Of a DNA stretch of 64,000 nucleotides, positions 1 to 12,035 are shown piece after piece (within the stretch, counting starts at the first letter, position 1; every line of letters begins with the position of its first letter). The stretch lies in the NCBI GenBank assembly GCA_021234155.1, contig JAJEKV010000001.1, forward strand, positions 30,394,177 to 30,458,176, given 5' to 3'. The notes under the pieces were generated by a model, which searched no databases, was not told where the DNA came from, and worked only from the letters and a program-made list of their open reading frames with translations. The DNA is from Isoetes taiwanensis. Taxonomy: Eukaryota > Streptophyta > Lycopodiopsida > Isoetales > Isoetaceae. Both the position numbers and the translations under genes were made by a program.

Positions 1-1240
1 AAGGGCAGCATCACTCTTCTCCATTCTGGTGTACTTTTCTTCAGTTGAACTCCACTGTTTGCTGGCAAAAGCTATGGTGTGCTTGTCCTGCAGAATAGCT
101 AGGCCTATGGCTTTGTTTTGTGATGGTAATATAGACCTCAAATGGCTTGTTCAAATCAGGTTCTTTTAGAAGAGTAGCCTCACAAATGGACTTTATAAGC
201 AACTCAAAAGACTCTTGGCAATCTGATGACCATGTGACAGGGACATACTTGCTCTCAGATTTAGAAATCCTGCCTATTCTTGTCAGCTTACAAATAGGAC
301 TTATAATGTGAGCAAAATTAGGAATATACATCCTAAGAAAACTAGTCATGCCAATAAAACTTTTGACCTGCTTCAGATTTTTGGGGGGTACCAGCTTTTT
401 GAGGGCTTCAACCTTTTCTTGTGCCACTTGTATACCATTGTTGGATACCTCATGCCCCAAAAGTTTCCCTTTGGATGAAAAAAAAATACATTTCTTTGGG
501 TTAAGGTTGACTCCAGATTCCCTGCACAAAGAGCATATTTTTGCAAGCAATTCCAAATGATTAGTAGGGTGAGATCCTAAGCAAAGGTCATCCAAATAAA
601 CTCTGAATTGTTGAGGAGACATGGGCCTAAAAATAACATCCATAGCTCTCTGGAAAGTAGCAAGTGCATTCATTAGTCCAAAAGGCATTCTTTTCATTGC
701 ATAAGTTCCCCAAGGGGTAATAAAAGAGGTCTTGGCTTGGTCTTCTTCCTTAATGCCAATTTGATTAAATCCTGAAAATCCATCTAGAAATGAGTACACC
801 TCTTTCCCTGCTACAGCATATAAAATTTCTTCTAAAAAAGGCAAGGGATAGCAGTCCTTGATGGTAGCTTTGTTGAGATCTCGATAATCAATGCAGATCC
901 TTAAGGCAACACTTTTTTTCTCTACAGGTACAATGCAAGATACCCATTCTGGATTAATGATTTCAATAATAACACCTGCATCTAGCATTTTATCCAACTC
1001 ATCTTTAATCAATCCCATCAATGAAGCATTAATTCTTCTCAGTTTTTGAAAAACAGGTTTACATCCTTCTTTAATCTTGATTTCAAATTGGCATACCTCA
1101 GCTTTAATACCAGTAAGCTCAGAATAATCCCAGGCAAACATATCCTTCCTTTCTTCAAAGAACATTTGTATATTCTCCCTATTTTGGTATTCAATTAGAT
1201 CTCCAACAAACAGGGTTCTAGTCTTACCATTTTTTGTGAT
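1..1240 (-). pseudogene. gypsy copy A: reverse transcriptase with start of RNase H (partial)
   Basis: Minus-strand pol fragment of a Ty3/gypsy element. The open frame 41-1273 carries the RT palm: FLDGFSGFNQI at about residue 162, MPFGLMNA at about 196 and the catalytic YLDD at about 226. An N-terminal segment INPEWVSCIVPVEKKS is typical of gypsy RTs. Near 105-115 a one-base insertion relative to element D shifts the frame just before the RNase H domain (after YITITK); the RNase H then continues in another frame to the window edge. The integrase of this copy is outside the window. The frame is also broken at about 1240, where two bases present in copy B (9425-9435) are missing, separating it from the upstream RNase H. 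Confidence 0.88.
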
Positions 1241-1727
1241 GGTACTCTTCAGTATCCTTTTCCTCTGATGCATTAATGGTTAGAATAGGACAAAGGGCCT
1301 TTACCTCACTAGCATCAAGGTCTTCCTCTGGAATAGCTCCCTCAGTTAGGTGTGACATGAGAGTTTCTCTGCATAGGGCATCAGCTTCCACATTTTTCTC
1401 TCTTGGTATGTGAGTAATCTCCCATGAAGCAAAACTTGAAAGTACTCCCATTACTTGGTTTTTTAGGAGCTCCATATCTGCATTTTTTGTTTGGTAGTTT
1501 CCTGAAACTTGTCTACAAATTAATTGTGAGTCACCAAAAATGTGAATGTTGGCAATATCCATAGCTTTGGCTTCCTGAAGACCTGCAATCAAAGCCTTAT
1601 ATTCTGCTACATTAGATGTAATTTGGGGGAAGATTCTCCCCACTTTAGCTAAAAGTTTATGAGAGGAATCTTTCAGAATAGCAGCAGATGATGCAATATT
1701 TAGTTCTTTAGAAATACCTCCATCAAA
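1224..1727 (-). pseudogene. gypsy copy A: archaeal-type RNase H between protease and RT
   Basis: A second RNase H of the plant/archaeal type, distinct from the RNase H that follows the RT. It begins FDGGIS right after a TAG stop (1728-1730) and carries the expected acidic residues: the D of FDGG, the E of NVAEYKALIAGL, the D of IFGDSQLICRQV and the D of VEADALCR. This extra RNase H is known from the Tat/Ogre side of plant Ty3/gypsy elements, where it usually lies after the RT-RNase H. Here it is encoded upstream of the RT. The C-terminal end is shifted out of the RT frame at about 1240. Confidence 0.85.
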
Positions 1728-3814
1728 CTATAAGAATCCTGATGGCCCTTGTTTGTTGGGGAGTGCACATTCCATAATGAGAGGAACCATTTCATATTCC
1801 CTTGGTCTTGTATTTTTTATTCTGTAAGATCCCAAAGGTTCTTCAATTAGCATTTCCTTAATAAAGTTTACCTCTTCATTGGAGCCATAGGAGCCATCTT
1901 GATTATAGATTGTAGCAGTTTGAGTACCATTGGAGATGGTACATCTCCCTTGAGACCAGACTGGTCTAGCATCCACAGTGGCTAACCACCTTCTTCCTAA
2001 AAGTAAATCATAGATATCAGACTCATCCCCTATGTCCTCAAAAGCTACCACAATAAAGTTAGCAGCTACAGTTATGCCCTCTCAGATTATTGAGGCACTT
2101 TAGTTACCACACCAATAGGGGTGATCTTAGCATTATAAAAAGATCTCAATAGTATAGAAGCTTTCTTATCCACCTTGAAACCACATTTTTTCATAATGTG
2201 ATATGGCATGATATTTAGGGGGGATCCCCCATCAAGTAACACATTTGAGAAGGTATAACCTCCTAAAGTAGCTGAACATGTGAATGCACCAGGGTCTTCT
2301 TCATTCTGTGCTAGAACAAGGTTAGTGGCATCAGTAAAATTCACACAAGCATTTAATACCTCACCACTAGTTTGCTGCAGTACTCTTTTCCTATAGCTAG
2401 GTGCAATCTTTAGCAATGTGAAAAGATCCACACTCATCTTGGAATTTTTAAGCAAAACATCAACCTCATCAAAGTCTTGATCTTTCTTACCATATTTTTG
2501 CTGAGGGGGTGGAGCTATGATTTGAGCAGGTGCTTCCACTACAGGTGGTGAAGACCTGGCAGTAGAATGCGTACTTGGTTCAGCATGTACATGAGCTTCA
2601 TTCATGCTTCTAGTTTGCACCACCATAACTTCTTCAGATTTGGGAGCTTCTGTAGCTTGAATAAATCTTATAGAGGTGCTTGGTTCAACAAATTTCAAAG
2701 GAGGTTTAGGCTCTGGTCTCTTTTCTTTTTCCTGCTTAGCAAAATATTCCTTAACAGCACACCTAGCATCAGTATGGCCAACTTCTTTACAAAAAGAACA
2801 AACAGGACATTCCTTTCCAAAGTGGCCTTTTCTATTGCATTTGGGACACACTTGCCAATAGCAAATTTCTGATGGATGAGAATTCCTATTGCAATGAATA
2901 CATTCAGGGTAAGTTTTACCTGTTCTTGCAGCCTTGAGTTCAACCAATTGTTTGGTTATTTCTGCTAAAGCTTCAGTAACCTTAGATTGGTCTGACTTGA
3001 CCTCTGCAACTTGAGAATTTGCTTCCTCCTCTTTAGATTTCTTCTTTTCTTTCTGTATGGCATAAACTGGAATAGAAGGGTGATGATCATAATGTGCATC
3101 ATTAGCATCAGGGTAAAACGGGTCATGGCTATGGTGAGGAACATGGTGCTTATCAGGCAAAGTAGAGAGCATCTGAGTTAAGTCAGTAGTTTTGGCAAAA
3201 ACTTTGTATATAGAATCAAATCCTTCAGCAGCTTGGATCTTGAGCAACTTCCTTTGGATATCTGGTCTTCTTTCCAGACCATTAATGAAAGCAGTAACTA
3301 AAAACAGGGTTGGGATGGTGACTTGTGCTCTTTGACACCTGCTCATAAATGTACTAAACCTCTCCTTGTACTGATTCACACTTTCTCCTGCATGTATAGA
3401 GAAACCTTGCAACTCATTAACCAAATATTTTGGAGCAGCTAACTTACCAAACCTATCCAGGAACTTCTTAACAAGTTCATCCCATGAAGTGGTACCCATT
3501 AACTTTTCATAAGTTAACCAAGCACCAGCTTCACTTTCTTCTTTGAAACATTTTTCAAATTCTGAGAGCTTGCAGCCCTTCTTGAAGCCATAGTCCCTGT
3601 AATAGTCCTCAAATATTCTCAAAAAGTTGTTAGCACTCATACTGGAATCAAAAGTAGGCAAAGGAACAGGAATATTCAACTCAAACTGGTATGGCATGTT
3701 TTGAAGCAGGCTAGTTGAGAAACTTGAATTCAATGGCCTTTCTCTGCAATGATCTGGTGCATCAATATCTTCTAATGGTTCTTGTTCTGCTGGAAATTTT
3801 TGCTTTGGAGCCAT
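1728..3814 (-). pseudogene. gypsy copy A: gag-protease
   Basis: Gag with capsid-like N-terminal half, a charged linker, three CCHC zinc knuckles (CIHCNRNSHPSEIC, CPKCNRKGHFGKEC, CSFCKEVGHTDARC) at about 2740-2920, then an aspartic protease with the active-site segment LLDGGSPLNIMP near 2200-2240. I chose the start at 3814 (MAPKQKF), the first Met after the LTR and primer region; the frame is open further upstream to 3868. The protease frame breaks at about 2075-2090, where this copy reads ctctcagattattgaggcac and copy C reads ctctgtattaacaggcac. It resumes in 1728-2051 and ends in a TAG (1728-1730) seen in all three copies. Confidence 0.88.
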
Positions 3815-3832
3815 GAGTTCTGAAATCCAGGA

Positions 3833-3852
3833 AGATCTCGGTAGAACCTCCA
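3833..3852 (-). promoter_or_regulatory. Candidate primer-binding site next to gypsy LTR
   Basis: Directly inside the 5' LTR, after a three-base spacer, the minus strand reads TGGAGGTTCTACCGAGAT. It starts with TGG, as tRNA-primed sites do, and is conserved in copies B and C and in element D (one change, TGGAGGTCC). I could not match it to a specific tRNA 3' end from memory, so the primer identity is open. Confidence 0.4.
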
Positions 3853-3855
3853 AGA

Positions 3856-5722
3856 TGTTGACCCTCAACCTGGCTTAGAGGGTCACACACAAGAAGCCAA
3901 CTTGGATTTATACCCAAGTTGGGTTAGAATCTCCAGATCACTTAAGGTGATCAATCTGCACAAGAATTTTCCAAAGAAAAAGCTCAAATTTCAAGTATTC
4001 ATACCTTTCCCAATTCAAGAATATGGAACCTTTATTCAAATTGATGTAGCTCTCATAGATGGATTGATTTTCAAGGTCAAATGATTGTGACTTGTGTAGA
4101 AAAGTTATGGTCATGCAGGGGAAAAGATCTTGACCAAGTCTGAGTTTTATTCTGCAAGATATTCGATCTCAAAGTTGAGTCAATTTTGGGTCAATACCAG
4201 TCAAAGCTTACAAATAGATCTCAGAATTTTGTAACTTGAGATGCAGAGGGAATTTTTGAGAAATTCCAAAACTGAGGTAAAATATATGTCCCAAGGATGT
4301 GGGGCATGCAATCAAATTCTGTTTTGGATCACTAAAACTATTTTTTGGTAATTGCTTTTGTGGATAACAAAGATAAATTTGTATCGCATGTAATGCAAAA
4401 ATTGATAACTTGAGTTTGGTATGGCTTTTTTTCCAACTTTTTGTGCACACAGGTGCAAATATGATGGAGAATGAAGGGCAAGTGGTCATATGCAAGAAAA
4501 TATGGCGAAATATCTTACTGTAAAAATGTTTATGTGGCAGAAATACTAAAGATCATGACAGTCAATTTTTCAAGTACTTGGCAGGCAATTTTCATTGATA
4601 TGAAGGTAATACAAGATGAATATGGGTCTCAGGATCATAAATCAATCATCAAAATGTATCAGAGGGTCATATAGTAAAATTATAACTGAAATCTCAGTCC
4701 AATTTTATCAGATCAAACTGGGGAATGCTCAAATGCTTCATAAACGTCTTCAGATCATGCTCAGCATGTATCAATGTCGAGGTTTGATGCGTCTGGGCCT
4801 TCAAAATTCTTCTGTCATTGTTTCCCAGGTATATAGATTTAGATTTTAACGGTTCCGGCATCTTAGGGCTTAATTTTAGGCTTGATGAGATGCTAATGAG
4901 CGGGAATCCAAGAATAGGTAGGTTTTATGGCTTAAGAACCCAATTCCGTGGATTCGAGCAAGTTTCCAAGTTTAGGGTTCTTCAACTGTATTTTTCCAGA
5001 AATTTCGCGATACGGTGGCCGTATTTTGGGGAGTATATACTCAGAAGATGTTGTATTTCGAAATTTTAAAAGCTAGACCATGGTTTTAAAGGGTGCCTTA
5101 TAAAATGGTTAGGTAGTTTTGATCATTTGAGGAAATGGCAACCCTAATTTTTTGGGGAATATGCTAGGTCTAGATACCATGCTTGGAATATTCCATGGGT
5201 AACATGGGTATTTAAGGCACAATGGTGGGCAAAGCAAAATGGGCATAAAAAATCCAAACAAGAAATGGACTAGGGGTATTTACAAAGGTGTGATATGATA
5301 AGAATGGGAAAAAGGATATGATGGCAAACATGGTGTGATTGGCAAAAAGGTGAGCAAGGGGGAATATAAGCATAAGGGGAATATGACTAGGAAAATGTTA
5401 AGATGGGGGTAAGAATATGGATAAAAAATGACTAGGAGGTGGAATCTAATACCATGGGGTCTTCCAAACTTTGTCTTCCAATCTTCAAAAAGCATTTTCC
5501 AATCTTCTCAACCCAGAATCTCATAAAGCAACCTTTGACTACCTTTGACCTCAAATAGAGTACTCTTCCATGGGAGTTGACCTTAGATATTGGTGTAGAC
5601 CCTTGAAGATTGATGTTGCTTGACCTTCACATCAGTGTTGACTACCAAGTCCTTCTTTGACTTAACCTTCCTAACTTCAACATATGAACCAACAGTTAGT
5701 GTGTTGCCCTTTGGGGGCAACA
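3856..5722 (-). repeat. gypsy LTR 1, shared by copies A and B
   Basis: LTR of 1867 bases with TG...CA ends (plus strand TGTTGACCCT...GGGGGCAACA). It serves as the 5' LTR of copy A and the 3' LTR of copy B. It is nearly identical to 12036-13903 and recognisably related to the LTR of element D. The plus-strand right terminus TGTTGCCCTTTGGGGGCAACA is a perfect hairpin. Small plus- and minus-strand open frames within it are not conserved coding sequence. Confidence 0.92.
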
Positions 5723-6620
5723 TCTCGCCAAAACAAGAAAATGGCTGGTCCCCTCAGCCATTAAGGGTCTTCAACTTTGTACCAAAGTGTCTAAGTGAGA
5801 ATTATGGTAGAAAGAGAGTGTAAAGTGCAAGTGTTGATGGAATGGAGGTAAATATGATGGTATGAAGAAGTGAGTGAGTGAAGGAAAGGTGAGAATGAGT
5901 GTAAATATGATAAGGTGGTGATGGAAATGGAGTGTATGAGGTGAGGTGAATGTGTAAAAGTTGGGATCTCGCCAAAACAAGAAAATGTGTGAAGAATGAG
6001 TATGAATAGAGGGTGAAGGTGTAAATGTTGAGATCTCGCCAAAACAAGAAAATGTGTGAAGAATGAGTATGAATAGAGGGTGAAGGTGTAAATGTTGAGA
6101 TCTCGCCAAGACAAGAAAATGTATGCCTCCCTGATCCTTTAAAAATGCAACTCTGCTATGATGGTGAAGCTGAATTGCAGAGTGCTTCCTTTTGGGAATG
6201 AAAACAAGAATAAAGAGTCTGACTGGATGGCAGGACCACTTATGGCAGATGAATAAAGATGGAGAAAGGATGCACCTGTCATGAAAACATACAAACAAGT
6301 TAATCTTGATCTCTGCAAGTCTGCCATGATGGTGAAGCTGAATTTGCAGAGTGCACATTTAGGAAAATAAAATGAGGAATTCATGGCTAAATGGAGGGCA
6401 GGACCACAATGAGACAAATGAATGAAGGTGGAAGAAGGGTGCTCCTGCAAATGACACTTGGCAATTAGTGAAACTCCTTGTCCTGAAGTTGTTTGGTAGT
6501 TCATCCTTCATACTAGTTAATCTGCAAACATAAACTCAATGAAGACATTAGTTCTAAATTTGAGACAAAGTGAAATCTAACCTATCTAATATTAAACTTT
6601 AATTCTAACTTGTCTAAGTT
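5723..6620 (-). repeat. gypsy copy B 3' non-coding region with internal tandem repeats
   Basis: Lies between the integrase stop (6621) and the 3' LTR. It holds two adjacent units of about 67 bases (5987-6053, 6054-6120), each ending tctcgccaaaacaagaaaat, plus a partial unit before them (about 5943-5986). The same 20-mer (first base of the next copy at 5723) lies right beside the LTR, where the polypurine tract should be. Two diverged copies of a hairpin-prone segment (ctctgctatgatggtgaagc ... gcagagtgc) lie near 6150-6180 and 6318-6356. Long minus-strand frames here (5771-6358) are a by-product of the pyrimidine-rich repeats. Confidence 0.8.
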
Positions 6621-7600
6621 CTAGAACATAAAAAGAGACAAGCATATGTGCTGGTCCCAGTACCTTTTCAGATGGATAGTGTTGATAGGATTTGGGAGTG
6701 GCACCCCTGATGTTAATTCCTTTAACCAATAAGAGTTGGTGCCTGCAGGTTCCAGCACCTCATAGGGACCTTCCCAAAGATTTCCAAACTTACTAGCTGA
6801 GTCTTCTCTTGATTTATTCCATTTCAGAACTAACTCTCATGTCTTGAAAGTCCCCTGAATTTTATGAGCAGCTTTTGAAAGCAAAACCAAATCTTTGGCT
6901 TTCTTTAGCAGATTGGCATTCTCAGCCTCCATTCTATATTCTTCTAAATGCAAAAGAGTATCCAGTCTCTCCTGCAAGGCATTTTCAAAAGGTAAACATA
7001 GTTTGTGAGCTAACCTTAGAGATGGGAGCTAAAGCTCTCTTGGGAGCATGCCTTCAATGCCATAAACTAGGTTGAAGGGGTATGAGTGGTTGCCGCTTTG
7101 ATAGTAACCCTATAAGCCCAAAGAGCATCCACCAATTTGACATGCCAATCCTTTTGATTATCATCCACTGTTTTCTGCAAAATGCTTTTCAAAACTTTAT
7201 TAGTAGCTTCTGCTTGACCATTACCTTGGAGATAGTAGGAGGAGCTCTTAGTATGCTTGACCTTAAGAATAGCCAGCAAATTAGTAATAACTTCATTCAC
7301 AAAAGAGGTACCTCTATCAGAATGCAATTGTAGGGGGATACCAAACCGTGCACAAATATATTCATGTAAAAACTTTGTTGTTGTAATAGCATTGGCCTGT
7401 CTTAAAGGAATTGCTTCTGCCCACTTAGTAAAATAATCTGTGGCTACAATAATGTGCTGATGTTGTCCTGCAGAAGGGGGGTTAATAGGGCCAATATAAT
7501 CTAATCCCCATATTTGGAAAGGTCCTGGAGAAATGATGGGGTTTAGTGCAGCTGGGAGGAGGATCCTTTTGCCAAATATTTGACACTTGTGGCAAGATTA
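6621..7600 (-). pseudogene. gypsy copy B: integrase core and C-terminal domain
   Basis: DDE integrase. The core is recognisable from GLDYIGPI (first Asp, near 7495), HSDRGTSF (second Asp, 7310-7327) and GNGQAEATNK (Glu, near 7220). The C-terminal part has LVLKWNKS and PNPINTIHLKRYW, ending at 6621. Damage: a TGA at 6837-6839 (also present in copy C, while element D has a glycine codon), a frame break around 7035-7070, where copy C reads intact, and a loss of frame upstream of the second Asp. Function in intact elements is insertion of the cDNA into the genome. Confidence 0.85.
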
Positions 7601-8345
7601 TATAGCAGTATAACAATCTTTAAATATTGTAGGCCAATAATAACCTGACCTGAGAATTTTCTTGGTAGTAGTATCTCCAGCAAAATGGCCTCCACATACT
7701 CCTTCATCAATTTCTCTAATGATCAAAGCAGATTCCTCTTCATTAACACACCTCAGTAATAGTCCATCCCTGTTGACTTTACATAAAACATCATTAATCA
7801 TTTTAAATTGCCTGCACTTTTCTTTAAATCTCCTTTGCTGGCTCGAGGTCAGCCCTGAGGGCATTTCCTTGAATTGTAGAAAATTCTTTATAGGTAGCTG
7901 CCAATCCTGTTGGTTCTGATCTTCATCCTCTACCTGCAAATAAGCTAAGGCATCCACAAAGTCAACAACTTCTACTGCATCCTCATGATCAAAGAAAATG
8001 TAAGGTAAATAAAGACTGGGACTCTTCACCTGATGTAACTCTTTTATGGAAATATCAAAGGTTTGTAGCTTGCAAGCCCACCTTTGAATTTTTGGTTTAG
8101 AGGTAGCCTTACCAAAGAACAAACCCGTTGGATTTTGCTTCATATAAACTTGAACAGAACTCTTCAATAGTAGGTGACCTTGTCTATCAATGAGGTACAT
8201 AAGGGCAGCAGCACTCTTCTCCATTCTGGTGTACTTTTCTTCAGTTGAACTCCACTGTTTGCTGGAAAAAGCTATGGTGTGCTTGTCCTGCAGAATAGCT
8301 AGGCCTATGGCTTTGTTTTGTGATGGTAATATAGACCTCAAATGG
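7598..8345 (-). pseudogene. gypsy copy B: RNase H, linker and integrase zinc finger
   Basis: Minus-strand frame with the RT-linked RNase H (KAIGLAILQDKHTIAFSSKQ, then YTRMEKSAAALMYLI), a linker and the start of integrase with an HHCC-type finger (GGHFAGDTTTKK ... CHKCQ). The first His of the finger is replaced: this copy reads REIDEG where copy C reads REMHEG. A TAG at about 7598 (TATATAG in place of TATAAAA) ends the frame inside the finger. The frame is displaced from the RT by the one-base insertion shared with copies A and C. Confidence 0.85.
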
Positions 8346-9829
8346 CTTGTTCAAATCAGGTTCTTTTAGAAGAGTGGCCTCACAAATGGACTTTATAAGC
8401 AACTCAAAAGACTCTTGGCAATCTGATGACCATGTGACAGGGACATACTTGCTCTCAGATTTAGAAATCCTGCCTATTCTTGTCAGCTTACAAATAGGAC
8501 TTATAATGTGAGCAAAATTAGGAATATACATCCTAAGAAAACTAGTCATGCCAATAAAACTTTTGACCTGCTTCAGATTTTTGGGGGGTACCAGCTTTTT
8601 GAGGGCTTCAACCTTTTCTTGTGCCACTTGTATACCATTGTTGGATACCTCATGCCCCAAAAGTTTCCCTTTGGATGAAAAAAAAATACATTTCTTTGGG
8701 TTAAGGTTGACTCTAGATTCCCTGCACAAAGAGCATATTTTTGCAAGCAATTCCAAATGATTAGTAGGGTGAGATCCTAAGCAAAGGTCATCCAAATAAA
8801 CTCTGAATTGTTGAGGAGACATAGGTTTAAAAATAACAGCCATAGCTCTCTGGAAAGTAGCAGGTGCATTCATTAGTCCAAAAGGCATTCTTTTCATTGC
8901 ATAAGTTCCCCAAGGGGTAATAAAAGAGGTCTTGGCTTGGTCTTCTTCCTTAATGCCAATTTGATTAAATCCTGAAAATCCATCTAGAAATGAGTACACC
9001 TCTTTCCCCCGCTACAAAGATATAAAATTTCTTCTAAAAAAGGCAAGGGATAGCAGTCCTTGATGGTAGCTTTGTTGAGATCTCGATAATCAATGCAGAT
9101 CCTTAAGGCACCACTTTTTTCCTCTACAGGTACAATGCAAGATACCCATTCTGGATTAATGATTTCAATAATAACACCTGCATCTAGCATTTTATCCAAC
9201 TCATCTTTAATCAATCCCATCAATGATTGAAAAACAGGTTTACATCCTTCTTTAATCTTGATTTCAAATTGGCATACCTCAGCTTTAATACCCAAGAAGT
9301 TTCGAGAATAATCCTGGGCAAACATATCCTTCCTTTCTTCAAAGAACATTTGTATATTCTCCCTATTTTGGTATTCAATTAGATCTCCAACAAACAGGGT
9401 TCTAGTCTTACCATTTTTTGTGATGGTAATCTCTTCAGTATCCTTTTCCTCTGATGCATTAATGGTTAGAATAGGACAAAGGGCCTTTACCTCACTAGCA
9501 TCAAGGTCTTCCTCTGGAATAGCTCCCTCAGTTAGGTGTGACATGAGAGTTTCTCTGCATAGGGCATCAGCTTCCACATTTTTCTCTCTTGGTATGTGAG
9601 TAATCTCCCATGAAGCAAAACTCGAAAGTACTCCCATTACTTGGTTTTTTAAGAGCTCCATATCTGCATTTTTTGTTTGGTAGTTTCTTGAAACTTGTCT
9701 ACAAATTAATTGTGAGTCACCAAAAATGTGAATGTTGGCAATATCCATAGCTTTGGCTTCCTGAAGACCTGCAATCAAAGCCTTATATTCTGCTACATTA
9801 GATGTAATTTGGGGGAAGATTCTCTCCAC
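8303..9829 (-). pseudogene. gypsy copy B: archaeal-type RNase H fused to RT
   Basis: Two overlapping frames, 8984-9829 and 8241-8999. The first shows the upstream RNase H (NVAEYKALIAGL, IFGDSQLICRQV, VEADALCR) running in one frame into the RT N-terminal region (DYRDLNKATIKD). This shows that the extra RNase H and the RT are parts of one polyprotein, in that order. The second carries FLDGFSGFNQI, MPFGLMNAPATF and YLDDLCLG. The frame is broken at about 9000-9020 (CCCCCGCTACAAAG for CCCTGCTACAGC in copy A), and a stretch at 9225-9305 is altered and shortened relative to copies A and C. Confidence 0.88.
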
Positions 9830-9913
9830 TTTAGCTAAAAGTTTATGAGAGGAATCTTTCAGAATAGCAGCAGATGATGCAATATTTAGTTCTTTAGAAA
9901 TACCTCCATCAAA

Positions 9914-11994
9914 CTATAAGAATCCTGATGGCCCTTGTTTGCTGGGGAGTGCACATTCCATAATGAGAGGAACCATTTCATATTCCCTTGGTCTTGTATT
10001 TTTTATTCTGTAAGATCCCAAAGGTTCTTCAATTAGCATTTCCTTAATAAAGTTTACCTCTTCATTGGAGCCATAGGAGCCATCTTAATTATAGATTGTA
10101 GCAGTTTGAGAACCATTGGAGATGGTACATCTCCCTTGAGACCAGACTGGTCTAGCATCCACAGTGGCTAACCACCTTCTTCCTAAAAGTAAATCATAGA
10201 TATCAGACTCATCCCCTATGTCCTCAAAAGCTACCACAATAAAGTTAGCAGTTACAGTTATGCCTTTTGTATTAACAGGCACTTTAGTTACCACACCAAT
10301 AGGGGTGATCTTAGCATTATAAAAAGATCTCAATAGTATAGAAGCTTTCTTATCCACCTTGAAACCACATTTTTTCATAATGTGATATGGCATGATATTT
10401 AGGGGGGATCCCCCATCAAGTAACACATTTGAGAAGGTATAACCTCCTAAAGTAGCTGAACATGTGAATGCACCAGGGTCTTCTTCATTCTGTGCTAGAA
10501 CAAGGTTAGTGGCATCAGTAAAATTCACACAAGCATTTAATACCTCACCACTAGTTTGCTGCAGTACTCTTTTCCTATAGCTAGGTGCAATCTTTAGCAA
10601 TGTGAAAAGATCCACACTCACCTTGGAATTTTTAAGCAAAACATCAACCTCATCAAAGTCTTGATCTTTCTTACCATATTTTTGCTGAGGGGGTGGAGCT
10701 ATGATTTGAGCAGGTGCTTCCACTACAGGTGGTGAAGACCTGGCAGTAGAATGCGTACTTGGTTCAGCATGTACATGAGCTTCATTCATGCTTCTAGTTT
10801 GCACCACCATAACTTCTTCAGATTTGGGAGCTTCTGTTGAATAAATCTTATAGAGGTGCTTGGTTCAACAAATCTCACAGGAGGTTTAGGCTCTGGTCTC
10901 TTTTCTTTTTCTTGCTTAGCAAAATATTCCTTAACAGCACACCTAGCATCAGTATGGCCAACTTCTTTACAAAAAGAACAAACAGGACATTCCTTTCCAA
11001 AGTGGCCTTTTCTATTGCATTTGGGACACACTTGCCAATAGCAAATTTCTGATGGATGAGAATTCCTATTGCAATGAATACATTCAGGGTAAGTTTTACC
11101 TGTTCTTGCAGCCTTGAGTTCAACCAATTGTTTGGTTATTTCTGCTAAAGCTTCAGTAACCTTAGATAGGTCTGACTTGACCTCTGCAACTTGAGAATTT
11201 GCTTCCTCCTCTTTAGATTTCTTCTTTTCTTTCTGTATGGCATAAACTGGAATAGAAGGGTGATGATCATAATGTGCATCATTAGCATCAGGGTAAAACG
11301 TGTCATGGCTATGGTGAGGAACATGGTGCTTGTCAGGCAAAGTAGAGAGCATCTGAGTTAAGTCAGTAGTTTTGGCAAAAGCTTTGTATATAGAATCAAA
11401 TCCTTCAGCAGCTTGAATCTTGAGCAACTTCCTTTGGATATCTGGTCTTCTTTCCAGACCATTAATGAAAGCAGTAACTAAAAACAGGGTTGGGATGGTG
11501 ACTTGTGCTCTTTGACACCTGCTCATAAATGTACTAAACCTCTCCTTGTACTGATTCACACTTTCTCCTGCATGTATAGAGAAACCTTGCAACTCATTAA
11601 CCAAATATTTTGGAGCAGCTAACTTACCAAACCTATCCAGGAACTTCTTAACAAGTTCACCCCATGAAGTGGTACCCATTAACTTTTCATAAGTTAACCA
11701 AGCACCAGCTTCACTTTCTTCTTTGAAACATTTTTCAAATTCTGAGAGCTTGCAGCCCTTCTTGAAGCCATAGTCCCTGTAATAGTCCTCAAATATTCTC
11801 AAAAAGTTGTTAGCACTCATACTGGAATCAAAAGTAGGCAAAGGAACAGGAATATTCAACTCAAACTGGTATGGCATGTTTTGAAGCAGGCTAGTTGAGA
11901 AACTTGAATTCAATGGCCTTTATCTGCAATGATCTGGTGCATCAATATCTTCTAATGGTTCTTGTTCTGCTGGAAATTTTTGCTTTGGAGCCAT
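9914..11994 (-). pseudogene. gypsy copy B: gag-protease
   Basis: Same layout as copy A: capsid region, three CCHC knuckles (near 10920-11100), protease with LLDGGSPLNIMP (near 10380-10420). Start taken at 11994 (MAPKQK). Damage specific to this copy: a TAA replaces a Glu codon near 11919, a four-base loss near 10837 shifts the frame between gag and protease (gag frame 10786-11913, protease frame 10085-10810), and a TAA replaces a Gln codon at 10086. The TAG before the RNase H (9914-9916) is shared with copies A and C. Confidence 0.87.
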
Positions 11995-12035
11995 GAGTTC
12001 TGAAATCCAGGAAGATCTCGGTAGAACCTCCAAGA

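Noticed and set aside
348-560. Plus-strand frame of 70 residues, also at 8548 and 16870
   Set aside because: Shadow of the RT coding strand; it recurs only because the RT is repeated.
4471-5069. Plus-strand frames in the LTR, repeated in each LTR
   Set aside because: Conserved only as LTR DNA; frames differ between LTRs and no domain is seen.
5943-6120. Regularly spaced repeats that might suggest a CRISPR array
   Set aside because: Direct 67-base tandem units without distinct spacers, in a plant retrotransposon; ordinary tandem duplication.
5771-6358. Long minus-strand open frames (195, 107 and 81 residues) rich in His, Phe, Ser and Thr; repeated at 13952-14539
   Set aside because: They follow from pyrimidine-rich tandem repeats in the gypsy 3' non-coding region, exist in several frames at once and resemble no protein.
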